A stretch of 64,000 nt of DNA from Chalara sp. BL73 (taxonomy: Eukaryota > Ascomycota > Leotiomycetes > Helotiales): assembly GCA_918026815.1 (NCBI GenBank), contig CAKJVC010000148.1, positions 310,001 to 374,000 on the forward strand, written 5' to 3'. This document shows positions 35,465 through 49,700 of this stretch, piece after piece (within the stretch, counting starts at the first letter, position 1; every line of letters starts with the position of its first letter). Position numbers and translations under genes: made by a program. The notes under the pieces are model-generated. The model saw only the letters and a list, made by a program, of their open reading frames with translations, made no database searches and was not told where the DNA came from.

Positions 35465-37553
35465 ATGGGTAAGTTGTCTACAGGAAAGGAGTCTTTTGTC
35501 ACAACGGCGACCACATGGTGCAAAAGGACGAGGCATGATGGAAGGCTTATAGCTAACATACCCTGCCACATAGCGCCAAAGAAGAAGGAGCAGCAGAAGA
35601 TGTCCCTCGGGGCCTTCTTGACTGACGAAAGTAAGTCGCCAAGGCAGCCTCGCCTCCCTTTGACAGAAACTGACCTGCTTCAGAAATGGGTTCATGGGCT
35701 GATGAAATGGAGGATATACCTGTTTGTAAGTCAATTCCAATTGCGCGTAATGCTTCACCTGCTGACAACCAACCTTTAGCCGGTATGCTTAACCTTTCAG
35801 TTGAGACTCGGGAATTGAGAATTGATCAGGACCGTTGGCATGCTGACTACATAAGATTCCCGAACTAATTATGGAGGAGCTCCGCGCACTACGTACAGCT
35901 CTACTACGGGCACATATGGTGGAACTGGAGGTGAGCTTTTCAATATCTAGTTTTTCTGCGCAATTGTACTTACCATTCTCAGGTTACTCCGTCAGAGAAG
36001 AGCTCCCGCTCCCGGACAAGCCACCTTATACTGTGCATCTCGGCAATTTGTCGTTCGATGCCACTGTTGGTGATGTCACCGATTTCTTCGCTGGCTGCGA
36101 ATGTACCAATGTTCGAATTATTGAAGATAAGCTAGAGAACAAGCCAAAAGGTTTTGGCTATGCAGAATTTGCTACGCTGGATGGCATAAAGTCAGCATTG
36201 ACTCTGAATGGCACACAGTTCCAAGGCCGCAACATTCGAATTAGCGTTGCTGATCCACGTAAGAGTCACCATTGCCTTTATTGTCTAGATACTAACGACT
36301 TATCAGCAAAGGATCGTGACCGCCCTGATGCAAGAGAGTTAACTGATTGGAGTCGCAAAGGCCCATTGCCAGATTTACCAGGCCGTGGAGACCGTCGTGC
36401 ATCGGACAGGGGAGGATTCGGAGGCGACTTTGAGCGGAAGGAGCGAGCGCCATATGCTGGAGCGGAAAGTGATGGAAAGGTACGAGATTTTGGAAATTGG
36501 GAACGTAAAGGCCCGCTACCCTCACTTCCTCAAACCGAGCGTGGTCCTAGAGATGGCGGTCGCCCACGCACCAACGATGGTCCTAAGGCAGAAGGATTCA
36601 GAGACCGGAGGGCTTCTCCAGCTGCTTGGGGTGAAGGGCGTCAACAGCCAAGCTCACAGGATGGCGGATCACGGCCACCTCGACGTGAGTTCCAGGAGCG
36701 ACCTGTTCCAGACCGTACCCCCACTGCCGCCGAACAGGATAATCAGTGGCGTGCTAAGATGAAGCCTGATGCACCTGCTGCTAAGTCTCCTGTTCCCTCC
36801 CGTGATGGAAGCGAAGCCCCATCTTCGCCTGCGCCTGGAAATGCTGCGCCCGTACCATCAACTCGACCGAAGTTAAATCTCGCAAAGAGAACTGTCACTG
36901 ATGTGCCGGATCAACCATCTCCTACAACTTCAGTCACTGGCAGCAACAAGCCCAATCCATTTGGCGGTGCTTCGGCTGTGGATACTGCAGCAAGAGAGCG
37001 CCAGGTTGAAGAGGCAAGAGCTGCTGCTATTGCAGAAAAGAAAGCCGCCGAAGAAAAAGCCAAGGCTGACCGCACTGAAGCAGCGAAACACCAAGCTACT
37101 GAGGCAGAGCAACAGAAGACTGCTGAGGGAGAGAAGAAGATCGAGATTTTACAACGACCCGAAGGTGAGGATGTTGGCAAGTCCGAGAGCGGCAACCAGA
37201 ATGGCACTGCTCCTGACAAGCCAAGAGAACTTGTTGCCAGGCCGAAGCCATCGGATACGGGAGCTTGGAGACGACCGTCTCAGGGCCCCCCAGGACCAAG
37301 AGATGATGGACCACCCCGAGGCCCGAGAGGTGGTCGGGGAGGACGTGGGGGTAGAGGTGACGGCCAAGGACGAGGCCCGAGGCATTTTGACGAAGGCAGA
37401 GGTGGACGACAAAACTCCAACGGTAGAGTTTCTTCGCCAACGGTTCCAGCACCAACATCTGCCACAATTGTCGAGGCCGATCCCGACGCTCCTGCAGATG
37501 ATGGCTGGAGCACCGTTGCTAAGCCAAAGAAAAATAACCGTGGAGGTAGATAG
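35465..37553 (+). CDS. TIF3: Translation initiation factor eIF4B
   Basis: Stimulates the eIF4A helicase and 40S attachment in the cytoplasm. Exons are 35465-35468, 35574-35630, 35684-35725, 35856-35930, 35983-36258 and 36307-37553 (566 residues). Exon 1 holds only ATGG. Joining gives MAPKKKEQQKMSLGAF and GSWADEMEDIP, the conserved eIF4B start. The single RRM follows (RNP2-like VHLGNLSF, RNP1 KGFGYAEF). Repeats of the WSRKGPLP / WERKGPLP type come next, then a Lys/Glu/Ala-rich helical stretch, an RGG run and a C-terminal DDGWSTVAKPKK motif. Exon 4 uses an ATAAG acceptor and is the least certain junction. A longer reading through 35726-35868 stops before the RRM, so splicing is needed. Confidence 0.9.
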
Positions 37554-40500
37554 ATCACCTTCCGGACATGGGAGATCAACATGTACAGTTTAACTCTCGT
37601 ACAGAATTTGAGTAGCGTTCTTGCGATCTACTATCGAAAGTCTGGCTTGCGCATGTTTCGACCTTAAGCCACATACCCCTACTCATTCACGTTCTGCTTC
37701 ATCTTTGACGATTTTCTTTTGGCGTTGGATCTCTTCCCGTGGCTAGATCTCATACTTGCAATCAGCTCAGCAGTGGCATTGGAAACACAAATCGCATATA
37801 CAGAATTGAGGCGCCTCGCACCTAGATTGCATATGGGCGGCCCTTCAGAAATCAACATCTCTCGACTCTTCTTAGCATGACTTCACATCTCGATGCCTGT
37901 TCACGAAAACGTCACTGTTTCCTCTGGCATGTTTTATGGCGAATTAGGACTCTTCTCAAAAGTACTTTATTCAATCATAGCGGCTTGGGCAGCTTCTTTG
38001 TCAAGGCGGCTGGCTGGACACTAGGGTACGGAAAGCGGATGTATGGTCAGATAGCCCATCTGTTTGTACTTCTAAACATCTGAATTTCAGTCATGCAGAA
38101 CACCTCAAAGATATAATTGTAGATACCCAACGAGCTAACAACTTGTCAAGCTCTAGACGATTCTTACTTATGTAGTATTGCTTCTTTTTAACCTGAGGAG
38201 TTACGCGAACAGAAAGAAGCCGGTTCTACGTCACGTGCACTAGCGTTCGTGATACTCATGGCATCTAGGCGTATATATATTCTCAGTCGATGTTGCTGCC
38301 CTTTCCTGTCGAACCGACAACTTTGGGCTGTCTGGAGGCGCATAGTCTGACCTTAAAGTGATGGGTTATGGAAGACACCCCCAACCCCCAACATAGTTGT
38401 CCATATTGCCAAAAAACCTATTATTGCTCCCCCACCGTTGGATCCTAATGACACCCCCTTGACCTTCGAGCTACCATAGACTGTAATATGTCTTTAGATG
38501 AAACTGAAGGTGGTGCTGCCGCAGGCTGTCTTTGCATGCAGTGGCTGCTTGAACCAGCCAGTGAGTGTCTTCCGCCGACGCCTCAAGCCGAACCATATTA
38601 TAACGTTAGAATATGAGTAGCCTAAGGGGAAAGAGCCATGGGATTTGAAATAGGTCAAAAGATTCAAGACATTCGAGAAGAAGCCGCTAGAAGGTGAACA
38701 CAGAGAATTCCCCTTTTGCGTCTATGCTCATGTCGATAGGCCCAGCATTCATAGGCTGCTAACCCCTCATCCGCGTGGAGAGTCCGTCGTTTCTAACAAA
38801 CATTTGCCAAATGATTAGATGACCCCGCTTCGGATTACATTTCTGCGTGACTCATTGAATAGAGTATCATTGCAGGCACATTCTTCTGTCCCGAAGGTAG
38901 TTCAAAAATTTCCTTGAAGCCCATACCGAATGCCACAGGTTAGGGACTTCCCCACCTAGAGGAGTCCTTAGGATTTCTGAAGAAATCGATAGAGTGAAGT
39001 TTAGGCTCCATCATAACGGGCCATACAATGAATAACATTATGTTGCCTTGATCTATTGTTGGCGTGGCTCACGAAATGCTATGCTCACTGAGGACATCGT
39101 TGATACATTCAGAACGGGTATAACGGTTCGGCTGTTGCCACGGCCAATAATTTATGCTATTCGCACTATGCGAGAATTCCATATATCGTTTTCTGACTCG
39201 ACTCGCTTGTATCATCCAAGACAATGAATATGATATTTCCAAGAAACATCGAACTGATGCTTTAGATGTATAGTCGAGCAATGGTTCCAGCCGTTGCCTA
39301 AAGATTAAAGAGCAATAGTAAAAGGTTTCACCCGGAACGGGTTTTATCAAGCGATCCGATTTTAGTGTTCCAGAGGCCGTACAAACTTCCTAGCAACAAT
39401 TTTGGTCCCGTTGTTCTAATTCATATGGACAAGGATTTGATATGGAACAGCCTTCCCATGAAGAATGGCGTTACAAGCGGGTATTGCCTCTCCGAGACTG
39501 CTAGACTTCTCATTGTGTCAGCTGTGGTAGATATGCCCAAGTGTCTATGCTTAAGAGTGGGTAAGTCGACGAGTAGGGGCGATCATTGCATGAATGGCTG
39601 GAAAAGTAAAAATATCCATTCGAGGCATGAAACGGAAGACCCCTAGAAAAGGCACGCTACCTTCACTATTCACTTCTAGGTGCTTTACGTGTCCTACGGC
39701 AAGTATCATCGTTATGTTCAGGCACCGACACGACTTGGGGAAGTGCCTCAGGGCGAGTATCTTTCTGGGCATAGAAGTTTTATCTCCTCTTAAATTCCTC
39801 TGGTAAGCATCAGTTTTCCAAGGAAATAACTCTTCAACTAGAGAGTTGTATGAAATGTTTGCTCCTATCGCATGCTTGTACTTCCCAACCATGCCTGGTA
39901 AGTACCTTCCTCCTCAACCCGTATCGTATTCTAAGAATTCTCTAATAGACATATGAGCCTTGATATTCTGGTACATAGGCTTACTGTGAACCTCGGCCGA
40001 AAGCTTCCAGGCATCACCATGATCATGGGTTACAATGAGGAAGCATATTAAGTTCATCTGACACTTATATCTGCTATCAAGCATGGAAACCTCGGAAACT
40101 TCAGTTCACTAAGTAACTTATCTACACGATTCACCATACGGTACTGTAAAGTTTGGATAGTTGGGCAGTGAAGGGGAAGCTGGAGCATGCTCTATAGTCA
40201 ATGTCGCCTCCGGGCAATGGTCCAGGATGGCTTGACTCCAAAACCGATAATCTGATAAATTTACCGTGGAGAAATAGACGCACCTATCTCCCTGTGACCT
40301 TCATGCCGTATTTCCTGGAGAAAGAATTCAACAAGGGCGTACACCCGTGCGGAAAACAGAGGGCCATCCATACACATACCGGTTAGATCTTGTTGGTAGC
40401 ATAAATTAGGCATACATCTCATAGTAGATCCGGTGCTTTCTAATGTTTTATACTTGCTCAAACATAGTCTTTAAAGAAGAAAAAACAATGCAGATGGCTA

Positions 40501-41514
40501 ACCTTGCAATGTTTGAAAGACGTTGATAACTCCTGGAGCAATGAACCTGCTTCTACATGCATCATCAATTTTGATTAGAGACTAGGCCTAATTGTCGAGA
40601 AAATTGAAGACCAAAAGTTCCTATATGTCATCGAAACTACGAAGCTCACTCTGAGGTTCTAACTATGACATCTCTGGTTGAATGAGTATATCCATGAAGT
40701 CCAATTTCGAATGCATCTCGTCAGCGGAAATGCTATCACGGTCAGCATAGATGATTCCTGCTCCTGGACACCGCCTAGTGGACCACATGCAGAGAGCAGC
40801 ATCTCTGATTTGACCGTCAGCGAGCACCCCGAGCGTTGGGTATCCTGATCAATGAGAAAATATTAAGGACTGGGTAACACGGAAGGATCATGTCGACTAA
40901 AAACGCACGAGAAGGTTATGAACTAGTGGATTTCGTTCTATGAATACACAGATTCATATTTTCGTGATATTTCAAAACCTATGCATCTACTTACCCTGAT
41001 ATTATACATGAACTATTCCATAGGCATGTTTCCTCCTTTCTAATTACCCATGAAAACCGTGCCCACAATGGGCGACTCAAACTCACCCGCACGCCGTGAA
41101 ATCAACTCCTACAACAGTCATAAACCACAGCTTAGAGATCGCATCAATATTTGCGCTAATCGCTCTGCCCCTAACCGTCGCTTCACCAATCAATCCTACG
41201 ACTATCGCTCCCCCAGGCCTAGCCTGGATTAACTCTGAAGGAAGAAATATGGAGCCAAATCATCTTTGAACTTGATAGAGCCAACGCTTTGAAAAAAATG
41301 GAGTCGTTGATTGTAAGCGCATTGGCCGTAGTTCCAATCTGCGCTACATTGATGTAGCCGATCCCCACCAGACTTCTTCCGGCTTCGCAATGGCAGCCTC
41401 CACCCAGTGTCCAACTTGCATGGTTAAACCCACGCCGATAACCAACACGGCTTCGAAGCCGTATATTGTGTTTGTTGGGGTCCCCATCGATCGTGTGCAG
41501 TAATGAACCGCCCA
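37554..41514. other. Gene-poor interval
   Basis: About 4 kb after eIF4B. Several short frames on both strands (for example 39551-39892 minus) show no domain I recognise. It may hold decayed gene or transposon remains. Confidence 0.5.
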
Positions 41515-42478
41515 TTAGCATAATGCTTCCAGAAATGACGTAGCAAAGCTTGTAACGTCCGACCTTGTGCCGCTAGTGACCACTACGAAAAGTACCGTGA
41601 GCAAAATAAAGAGAAGCTGACGGACGGATGTCCTAATCATAGCATCTCCTCCAATGAATTGAAAGAAAAGGTGGTTGGAGCCGGTAACGTTTAGCACTAC
41701 ACCCAGCATATAAATCTGGGAGATGGCAGAGATCTTTAGAGCTTTCTTGGAACTACAATCGGGAGGAAACGGTATCCCAACTTCAGCAATAAATGTAAAA
41801 TGCATTACTCGACCAAAAGAGCGAAATGAAGAGGAATAAAGCCTACTAGACCCCAACAGTGAGACCCATACCGAAGGCTCCTTTACCTGGGAAAAGAAGA
41901 ACCACCGCGTGACTTTGAGAAACTGCACCGGGAGGATACACTGGTCTTTAATGGTAAAACGATAGAGTCCTTCCTGTACCACGTAACACATTTGGAAGAC
42001 GCCTAGGACGACTCTAAGCACAATTGGTTTAGAGCGGCCCCATTTCTATGTTGAGCCAGCGAAGGTAAGAACTACCATGAATAGCAAATAGGTACGCGCA
42101 TTCATAAAGCGCCTACCAAATAGAACACCCCCAGTGCCGTTTGAGAAGGAACCTCAGGAGCAGAGTTGAACTTTAGGTCATGAAAGAATGCTGCTAGGAG
42201 GGGAATGGCATCACCTAAGGGAAGATTGATGTAAAATTCTCATCAAAGTTCAAATCTCAGCCAATGTACCGAGGCGGAGCCCATAGGAAATCTAATCCCA
42301 ACCCATGCAAGCTTTCCAATCTCACCAAGGGCCTCAAGAACAGATCCCTGAATATCAGTTGCAGTGGTGGTATCCAACCCTTCCTATGTTCAGTGGACTG
42401 TTTTCTAGATATTTGGAAGTTCTTACCACATAGAAAAACACCTGCAAAAACCCCAAAGCAATAAGATATCAACGCCAA
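41515..42478 (-). pseudogene. Possible decayed wax-synthase-like (MBOAT-type) membrane acyltransferase
   Basis: Two minus-strand frames, 42478-42257 and 42021-41515, together look like pieces of a polytopic enzyme. The first ends in PPRYIG followed by TGA where fungal wax-synthase-domain proteins have an RGIGW motif (TGG to TGA is one G-to-A step). The second contains a Tyr-Ser-x-x-Phe-Arg-x-Phe-Gly-Arg-x-x-His pattern resembling the YSLRxFWGRxWHQ motif, then hydrophobic segments. Stops and frame changes lie between them. The resemblance is weak and judged by eye. It may instead be an unrelated membrane protein with unrecognised introns. Confidence 0.3.
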
Positions 42479-43286
42479 TGGCTGATGGGTCTGTTTTACT
42501 CTAAAGACTTGGCGACTTCCTTGCCTAATCCCGTTTTTTTATCGACCGTCGCAGGTGAAACTGCAGAGGAGTTTGCTTCTCTGGCATTGTCCGCCATTGC
42601 TATGGAGATATCCTCGATGGTGGAAGGAAGCTGTGAAATCTAATATGCCTCATAGGAGGTGAAGAAGTCAAGGATATTATGATGACATTAAAAGCCAGGC
42701 AGCTGGAAGAATAGTTGTCGGTTGTGGATATTCTTCTGTTGGTGATTACAAGCCCTTGTTAGATGAGTGGCCATTAAACCCTCCACCCTGCATTGAGAAG
42801 TCAACGATCACCATCACCTGTGTAAGCTTACCGTTCTGACGCTATTATGAAGTCCCAGATGAGTATATGAATGCATGTTAAAAAGTTGCTGGAAAGTGCT
42901 TGGACAATCAGTCAAACCCTGGACATTCAACCGAAGCGTACCAACTTACAGTAAGTACAAGGCGGAATGCGGAAAAGCAATGAAATATAGAGAAGGAAAG
43001 TCCGCCGCTCGGATCTTGGCCAGTGGGAACTAGAATTGAGTGTTGGAATTTGACAAAATATTATTCTTCAAGGAACTTAGATCTTGCACTAGTTAGAATC
43101 ATCGACAAGAGCGAGCCGTTACTGCAACAACACATCGCATGCCAGCAATTTGCCTCGCTATGACATAGAAATAGAGTGTGATGCCAAAGGAGGGGCGAGA
43201 ATGTCCGCTGAAATGAAGAAAACAAGCAGTAGAATGTATGCAAGTCGTTACGTTGATTAAAAAATAGCCATCTTCTCTCACTCGAA
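42479..43286. other. Intergenic, no gene seen
   Basis: Downstream of the minus-strand monooxygenase gene. Short frames only. Confidence 0.55.
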
Positions 43287-45504
43287 TCACGAGCTACTAT
43301 GTTCGGTGTTCTGTGCTAACCACTCCTGCACCAAGCCGATATAATCTTTTGAGCTATACGGATAGAAGAGGTTTGCAATCGTTCCTCGTTTTCGAAGGTA
43401 GTTTAGTCCCAAGTCCCGAACAAGCAAGTCATAATACGGCAAAGAGTCGAGCGCAAAATCAGGAAATCTTGCACCAAAGCCTACAGGCGTGCGCCACTTT
43501 GAGAACTGTGGGAGGCTTGAAGTCAGTAACTAACGAATAGGATAGAGACCCAATAATAGCGCCTCCTCTCGAACTTGCTTGCGACCAGCAAAGACTTCGT
43601 CAGCTCAGTGTGGGACTCGACTCACCCTGTTGTGGAGAACAGTCTCATGACAAGTATCTCCGTTGATCGATAGCTTATCATTGAAGTGAGCTGCAATCCA
43701 CAATGCCTGAACTTCAGAGCATATAGATGCCGAGAAGCTCATCATGCACCCTGCAAATGCCAAGTCCCGAGATTCAATAAATTTAGGAGGCACTATAAAC
43801 CGGTAAAGCTTGAAACAATCCGTTTGGGCACCGGAACCGACGCTCTGACCGTCATTAGCTTCAAGCAAGGGCGTAAGAAAGGGATTAGATTCTGGTTGAT
43901 TGCGCAGTCTTGGTAGTTCTGTGAATATTTCCTCGTCGATACTATCAAGAACTTCTGAAGTCCAGGGTTCAGATTGGCTGGGAATGCCAAAATCGGCGCC
44001 TGCTGGAAAGAACCTCAAAGGTGGTCCAGGCTTCCCTATATACCAGGATCTGGGAGTTAGTTTTACCTTTTCGAGATATTGCTAGGGAAAGAAGCTGTTC
44101 GGAGCGAATTATTCCTAAGATACGTTCAAGGAGTACATGCATATTAGAAGCGCAAACAACTCATGAAGCTTTTTAAAGCGGTGGATTTTGCTCTGGGAAG
44201 CTGACACTTACAACCTGTACAGCACACTAGTGCAGATGTCGATAATTGCACCCCATTAGAAAGATTGACGGCATTTGTATCGACATTTACAATGTCTGCG
44301 ATATGCACTCGAACCGTGCCATTGCGGACAAAATCGAATATGTCCGTATCATAATTCAGAATGGACAGACCAGACGCTCCTAAGAATATTGGATTTGTTG
44401 AAGGCTTCAACTTGATTGTCTCTGGGTGGGCAGAGTAGTTGTTGAGAGCAAGCACGTCACCACCAAGAATTCCCCAAAACTTGTCAACAATGAAACGACC
44501 AACCGCAGTTTTGTGAAGAAATGAACGAATCTTAGTATATCCATCTACATTTCCCCATATACAGGGAGAGAACCAGGTTAAAACTCGAGTCAGAATGAGC
44601 TTCTCAAGAAATTTTTTGAATGGGGTCACTTTCGCAGGAGACATCCAAGTTGGCCCATGGCCAGACTTTCTGATGATCCAATCCACTTGCTTACCTTGAG
44701 ATGCATAAGCATGCACAGCATCCCATCCAGACTTTGTACATCCTGCCATGAAGTTCGTGAGTTAGCATTGCCTTATTAAGTATTTTACCCCCAATTGGTC
44801 ATGAGCATCTTGAGTTAGAAATTTTCTCCCAAGAATCACAGACTTACCAAGGATACATACACTTCCTGGTGTCCCAAGAGTGGATGTGTACTTTAGGATA
44901 TCCTTGAAATGAAAGATCGGTGCCTTAAAGGACTCACTACCCTCAATTTGGGGTAAGAATGGATCTGAAGTAACTCCAGTAGCCACAATTAATTTTGATG
45001 TGAATACCTCGGATTCCTGACCTGCCCAAGTTGAATGCCACGGCTCTGTCTTGACAATCCAGCCACCCCCATCCTTGTGTTCTGCCGATTGCACCTTAGT
45101 GTTGAAGCGAATGTTATTGAAGAAACCAAAATGCTCTGCGTAGCAAGTCAAATAACGATGAAGTACTGTGCCAGGGATGTGTTGCTCAGGTTCCAAGTTG
45201 TAGCTCTCCAAGTCTAATGGGAAGTCGCTGAATTCATATGTGCCGACGATATTGTTTGACTTCAGACCAGGATACAGCCTATGCTGTGACCATGTGCCAC
45301 CTAGCGTAGATGCGCTTTCGAAAAGGATGATTTTGGCAGACGGTGTTATTTGTAGATACGTTTTAGCCGCTGCGAGGCCATAGATGCCTAGAGAGTGGAA
45401 TTCTTTAGAGCAAATCACAGAGGTGGTACAGGTAATGTCTGGATTGGATTGGATGACTTGCCCGCTCCAACAATTACTAGGTCAACCCTTTCTGGGTCTA
45501 TCAT
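43287..45504 (-). CDS. FAD-dependent monooxygenase (FMO-like)
   Basis: Flavoprotein using NADPH and O2 to oxidise a small substrate (unknown). Exons are 45504-45462, 45387-44848, 44742-44212, 44035-43626 and 43505-43287 (580 residues, usual for the fungal family). The first intron has a GC donor (G|GCAAGT...CTAG). Joining restores the FAD-binding GAGIYG at residues 13-18, which is strong evidence for it. Also visible are ESASTLGGTW, the ATG-type motif IVATGVTSDP, the FMO/BVMO-like FKAPIFHFKDI, a second nucleotide site around CILGGCTKSG, and the C-terminal FPDFALDSLPYYDLLVRDLG. Without the GC-AG intron the start would lose the dinucleotide fold. It may belong to secondary metabolism; no synthase gene is nearby. 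Confidence 0.9.
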
Positions 45505-46726
45505 CGTAGCTCAGGTTCGAGGCGTGAGTAGTAGTCAGATTAGACGTCCGTAGAATATAGAGATGTTCTAGTGGGAAAGGGTCAAGTCCAGTCTTCGAAT
45601 TTCCTCGATGTTGCTGTAGAGGGTAGAGTACAATGGAGGACAAAAGCTTGTCTAAATCTATTTCTATCTATCTATTATATATTGCAAGATCTCCCAAGAC
45701 TTTGCCAAGTTTTCCATGTCATATGACACCCAATCTAAAATGTTTGAAACACGTCGGGGCGAGGCTAAGAGGTTCTTTTGAGCCTGCGAGAAAGCAGAGC
45801 CTTGTATTCCATATATCGAATGGTTCTTTCCGAACATGGAACCCGCCACTATATTTTGCAGGGGTGGTGGAAGGCCCCTTCAAGTTCGGCGGGTGCAAGA
45901 ACAGGCGTCTCAAGCCTTTCATTGTACTGTACAGTATACCTCCTGCAAGTGGAGATGATGCGCTGTAGCCTGTACTACTATGCACCGTGGGGGGAAATTT
46001 GTTGATATGGCTTTCTGTGCTATTTATATCTTATAAACCTTATCTTGTCCTGTAGTGAATCATGGGGAAGTCACAGGGACTAAGTGGGGCAAATTACGCC
46101 TTTAGGCTGCTTGTATCTAGCTCTTGCTCTTGAAGCACCTTTCATGCAATACAACAACAATTATACCCATTTCAATTCTCCAAAATACCCTGCTCTCTGG
46201 AGAGATCTTTATTGTCAGGCAGCATTTCTGTCGGTCTTGGGACCCCTACCATTTCTCCTGTTCGAACTAGCGATGACTAAGACCACGAACTTGGCCCTCC
46301 TTGGCCGAAGAGCTCTAACAAGCCAATGGGGATATCTCCTGTCAAGAGGAGGGTATCTTTTCCTTTTTTCGCTAAAATTGGTTTTGGTCTTGTATATCCC
46401 TTCCGTTGAGTTAACCAAGCAAGTGTTACGTGATGTTGAACTGATTCAATGTGACAGGGTGAGATGAGGAGCAGTGTTCGAGATCCTTGGGTGTTGAACG
46501 CGATGAGTCTAGAAGATGCTGCTATTACCACACAAGTCATCCCGCACGACTGGATAGCTCGACGTGATCAATCCTCATAACTTTAGGGCAACTTAGATAA
46601 TCAGTACCGACACATTAACGCACTCATTTCATTCTTTATGTCCAGTGCTAGACTGGCTAATACTTTTTACCCCTTTACGCCATGCCATGCAGCGCTATCT
46701 TATAATGCTTTATATCTAACAATCTT
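45505..46726. other. Intergenic, no gene seen
   Basis: Upstream of the monooxygenase and downstream of RRP5. Only domain-free short frames. Confidence 0.6.
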
Positions 46727-49700
46727 TTACTTTCCGACACCAGCTTTCCTCAGCTTCTCAACCATCTCCCGTTGCTCTTTCTTGGCCTCGATATTTTCCT
46801 GGCTCTTCTTATCTCCGTGCTCGTCCTCCCATTTGGCCCATCGCCCAAGCAAGGCTTTAGCTGACTTGTCTTTCAGGCCTTTCGTCTTCAAAGCGCGATC
46901 AAAAGCTGCCCTGATAATCTCGGGGTCATTTTGTCCGACTTCCAGATCAATAAGTTGATTCCAAATGTCAAGTCGTTTGGGAAACTCGGAGAGAATACCC
47001 TCAAACATTGTCCGACCGCGCTCCGGTGATCCATTCTTGGACTTAAATTCCATGGCAGCGAATTTCACCGTAAGTTGTAGAGTGTGCGCTGGAAGAATTT
47101 GTAGAGCACGTGGCAGAAGCAATCGTGCATCATCAGGGCGGCCATGCACCGTATGAAGAAAGTGAGCATAGTTTTCCCATACCTTGGAGTCTTTGGAGAA
47201 CTTTTTCACCAGAACCTGGAATATATCATCTGCTTTCTAGAGTGGGTGGTTAATTTGACAGAGGCTCATCTATCAGGTTGTAGGATACTTACGCTGTGCT
47301 TATTTGATTTGATGTAAATGCTTGCCAAGCTCTCGTGCATTTCTTGAGCATCACTGTACTGGCAGGCTTGTGAGAATGCTTCCTGAACGGTTTCATCGCT
47401 ACCAAATTCTACCTCGAGATTGAGTAGGGCGTTCCAGACAGCCTTCTTAGCCGAGTCATCTCTAATATGTATTGTTTTGATGGCTCTCTCAGCTACAGCT
47501 CGGGCATTAGCAACCTCACCTAGCTGCAGCGAAAATGCCATATACTGTATCCAAAGCTCTGCCGAATCTGGCTGTCCAAGGAGAAGACGCTCAAAGTCAC
47601 TCACTGATCTAGGGCCATGAGCATCAAGATCACCTGTACGGTCTTCTGTGATCCCAGCCTTTCTACGCTTCTTCTTAGGCTTCTCATCCTCATTCCCTGA
47701 AGATGCATTGATATCAACATCTACTTGATCAAGAACACTGGCAGACCAATCGAATCCGCCCACATTGAGCCCAGGAGTATTTCCGCTAGCATCGTCCAAT
47801 TGTTCATCAGACTCTTCGTAGTCACTCTGCTGGTCTGAATTTCCTATACTTTCCACGTCACTAAGGTCCATCCCACCTTCGATATCCTCTGAGTCCTCCT
47901 CTACATTCAGCTCATCTAGTCGCACGCCTTGCATGTCATCGCCATTTTCATAACCATCACCTTCCACACTTCCTTCCTCTGAATCAGGTTCGTTCTCGGG
48001 ACTGATATACGAAGACTTCATACCAAAGTTTATACGCTTCTTCACGGGGTCGATCTTTAGGACCTTCGCTTTAACAAGATCGCCCTCCTCATATAGCTTC
48101 TTCACATCTACAACTCTCTTCTCTGCCATTTCGCTTTGGTGACATAAACCACTCACATTGTTAGAGCCATTGACAATAATGAAAACCCCATAATCTTCGA
48201 CCTTGCGGATCTTACCTTCAAGGATGTCGCCCTCCTTGATAGATTGAAACGTGAGGGGTGGGACATAATTCTTGTCAAGAATAGAAGCCTTCAAGCTGAG
48301 CTGTATAAAGCGTTGTGATTCATCTATAGAGATGATCTTGCCTTTCACTAGCTGATCGATTTGGAAGTCGGCTTTCCAGTCCTTGATGAAAGCATCGGAG
48401 AGGTCCGAAACCCGCACAAATGCTCTGATATTGCCTCCGAGATTGACGTAAAGACCCTTATCAGCAACATTATTAATGAAGCCACGTACAACGTCATTGA
48501 CCTTCAGCTGTGATATTGAAGATATTTCCGAATCCTCAACTGGTAGAGAGGAATTAAGCACTCTCGAAGGTCGAGTGGATAGTCGTATCCTTTTGTTTGG
48601 AGCGTCAATGTCAACTATGCATACTCTAACAATATCATTCTTGGAGTATTTTGAGGTGGAAGCATCGGAGAAATTATCTGTAAGATCCGTAAGATAGACC
48701 GGGCCCGAAAGCTCAGGGCTGAGTTGTATCATAACCTGTCTTTCATTGACACGGGTCACTTTGCCGGGAACGACCATCCCTTTGCTAACCGATGAAAGTG
48801 TCATGACTTCTGGAGCCCGCATTGAGCGAGCAGAGAGATCCAATCGGTTGTTCAGCTCATCAACTGCTGTTACACGAACTCTGATTGCTGAACCAACTGG
48901 AAAATTGGCCTCTACATCTTTCAGCAATGAAACATCGTCCGAGAGATCCAAAATCTGGATTCTGCCTCGTACATTGGGGGAGAGGTTGACCCAGGCACAA
49001 TGGTTATCGATATTATTAACATACGCAATCCATGAAGAGCCAGCTCGCACATTGCTCAATGTAAGCGGCTCTGCATCGCTCTGCTTCTGATCGCTATTTT
49101 TGGCAGAGAGCTCGAAGACTAAGGTCTTTCCCGACCGATGAGTGATGGGAAGGAAGCGGTGGTTTCGAGCATCGTGAATTCCTAGGACACGGACAGGAAT
49201 AACCTGGTCTCTCATAAATTTCTGCAGCGGTCGCTTACGATCACTGATCTCATCCCAGGAGTCGAATACTTGTGAGGCATCTATCCGCCCTTGAATATTA
49301 TCTGCCAATTTGACATTTATCTGTGTATCTTTCACAGAAACTACCTTGGCTCTAGTCAATTTTCCCATACTTAGATCATCTAGCGACGTGATCTCATCGT
49401 CAACGGGATTCACCACAGTTTGACTGACGGAAGGCGAAAGGGTTACAAGTTTTGCACTTGGTTTCTCTTCGATCATAGATAGAACGAATTGGCGGACACC
49501 ACGATCAACTGAGATCACTCTCGCTTTGATAGACTGGAACTTCTTCATTCCGAAATCAGGCAGTCGAATGGCCTCCTCCGGCAGCTTGTTCTTAGGCAAT
49601 AAAGCAGTTAGACCACCTCCAAATTGAACGAAGACTGCGGCAATGGTAACGTTCCTGACGAAGCCATGTACCGCCTTCTGCTCTTTGACATCTTCGAAGC

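Noticed and set aside
39069..39892. Minus-strand frames that look partly protein-like
   Set aside because: I could not match them to any family or join them by introns.
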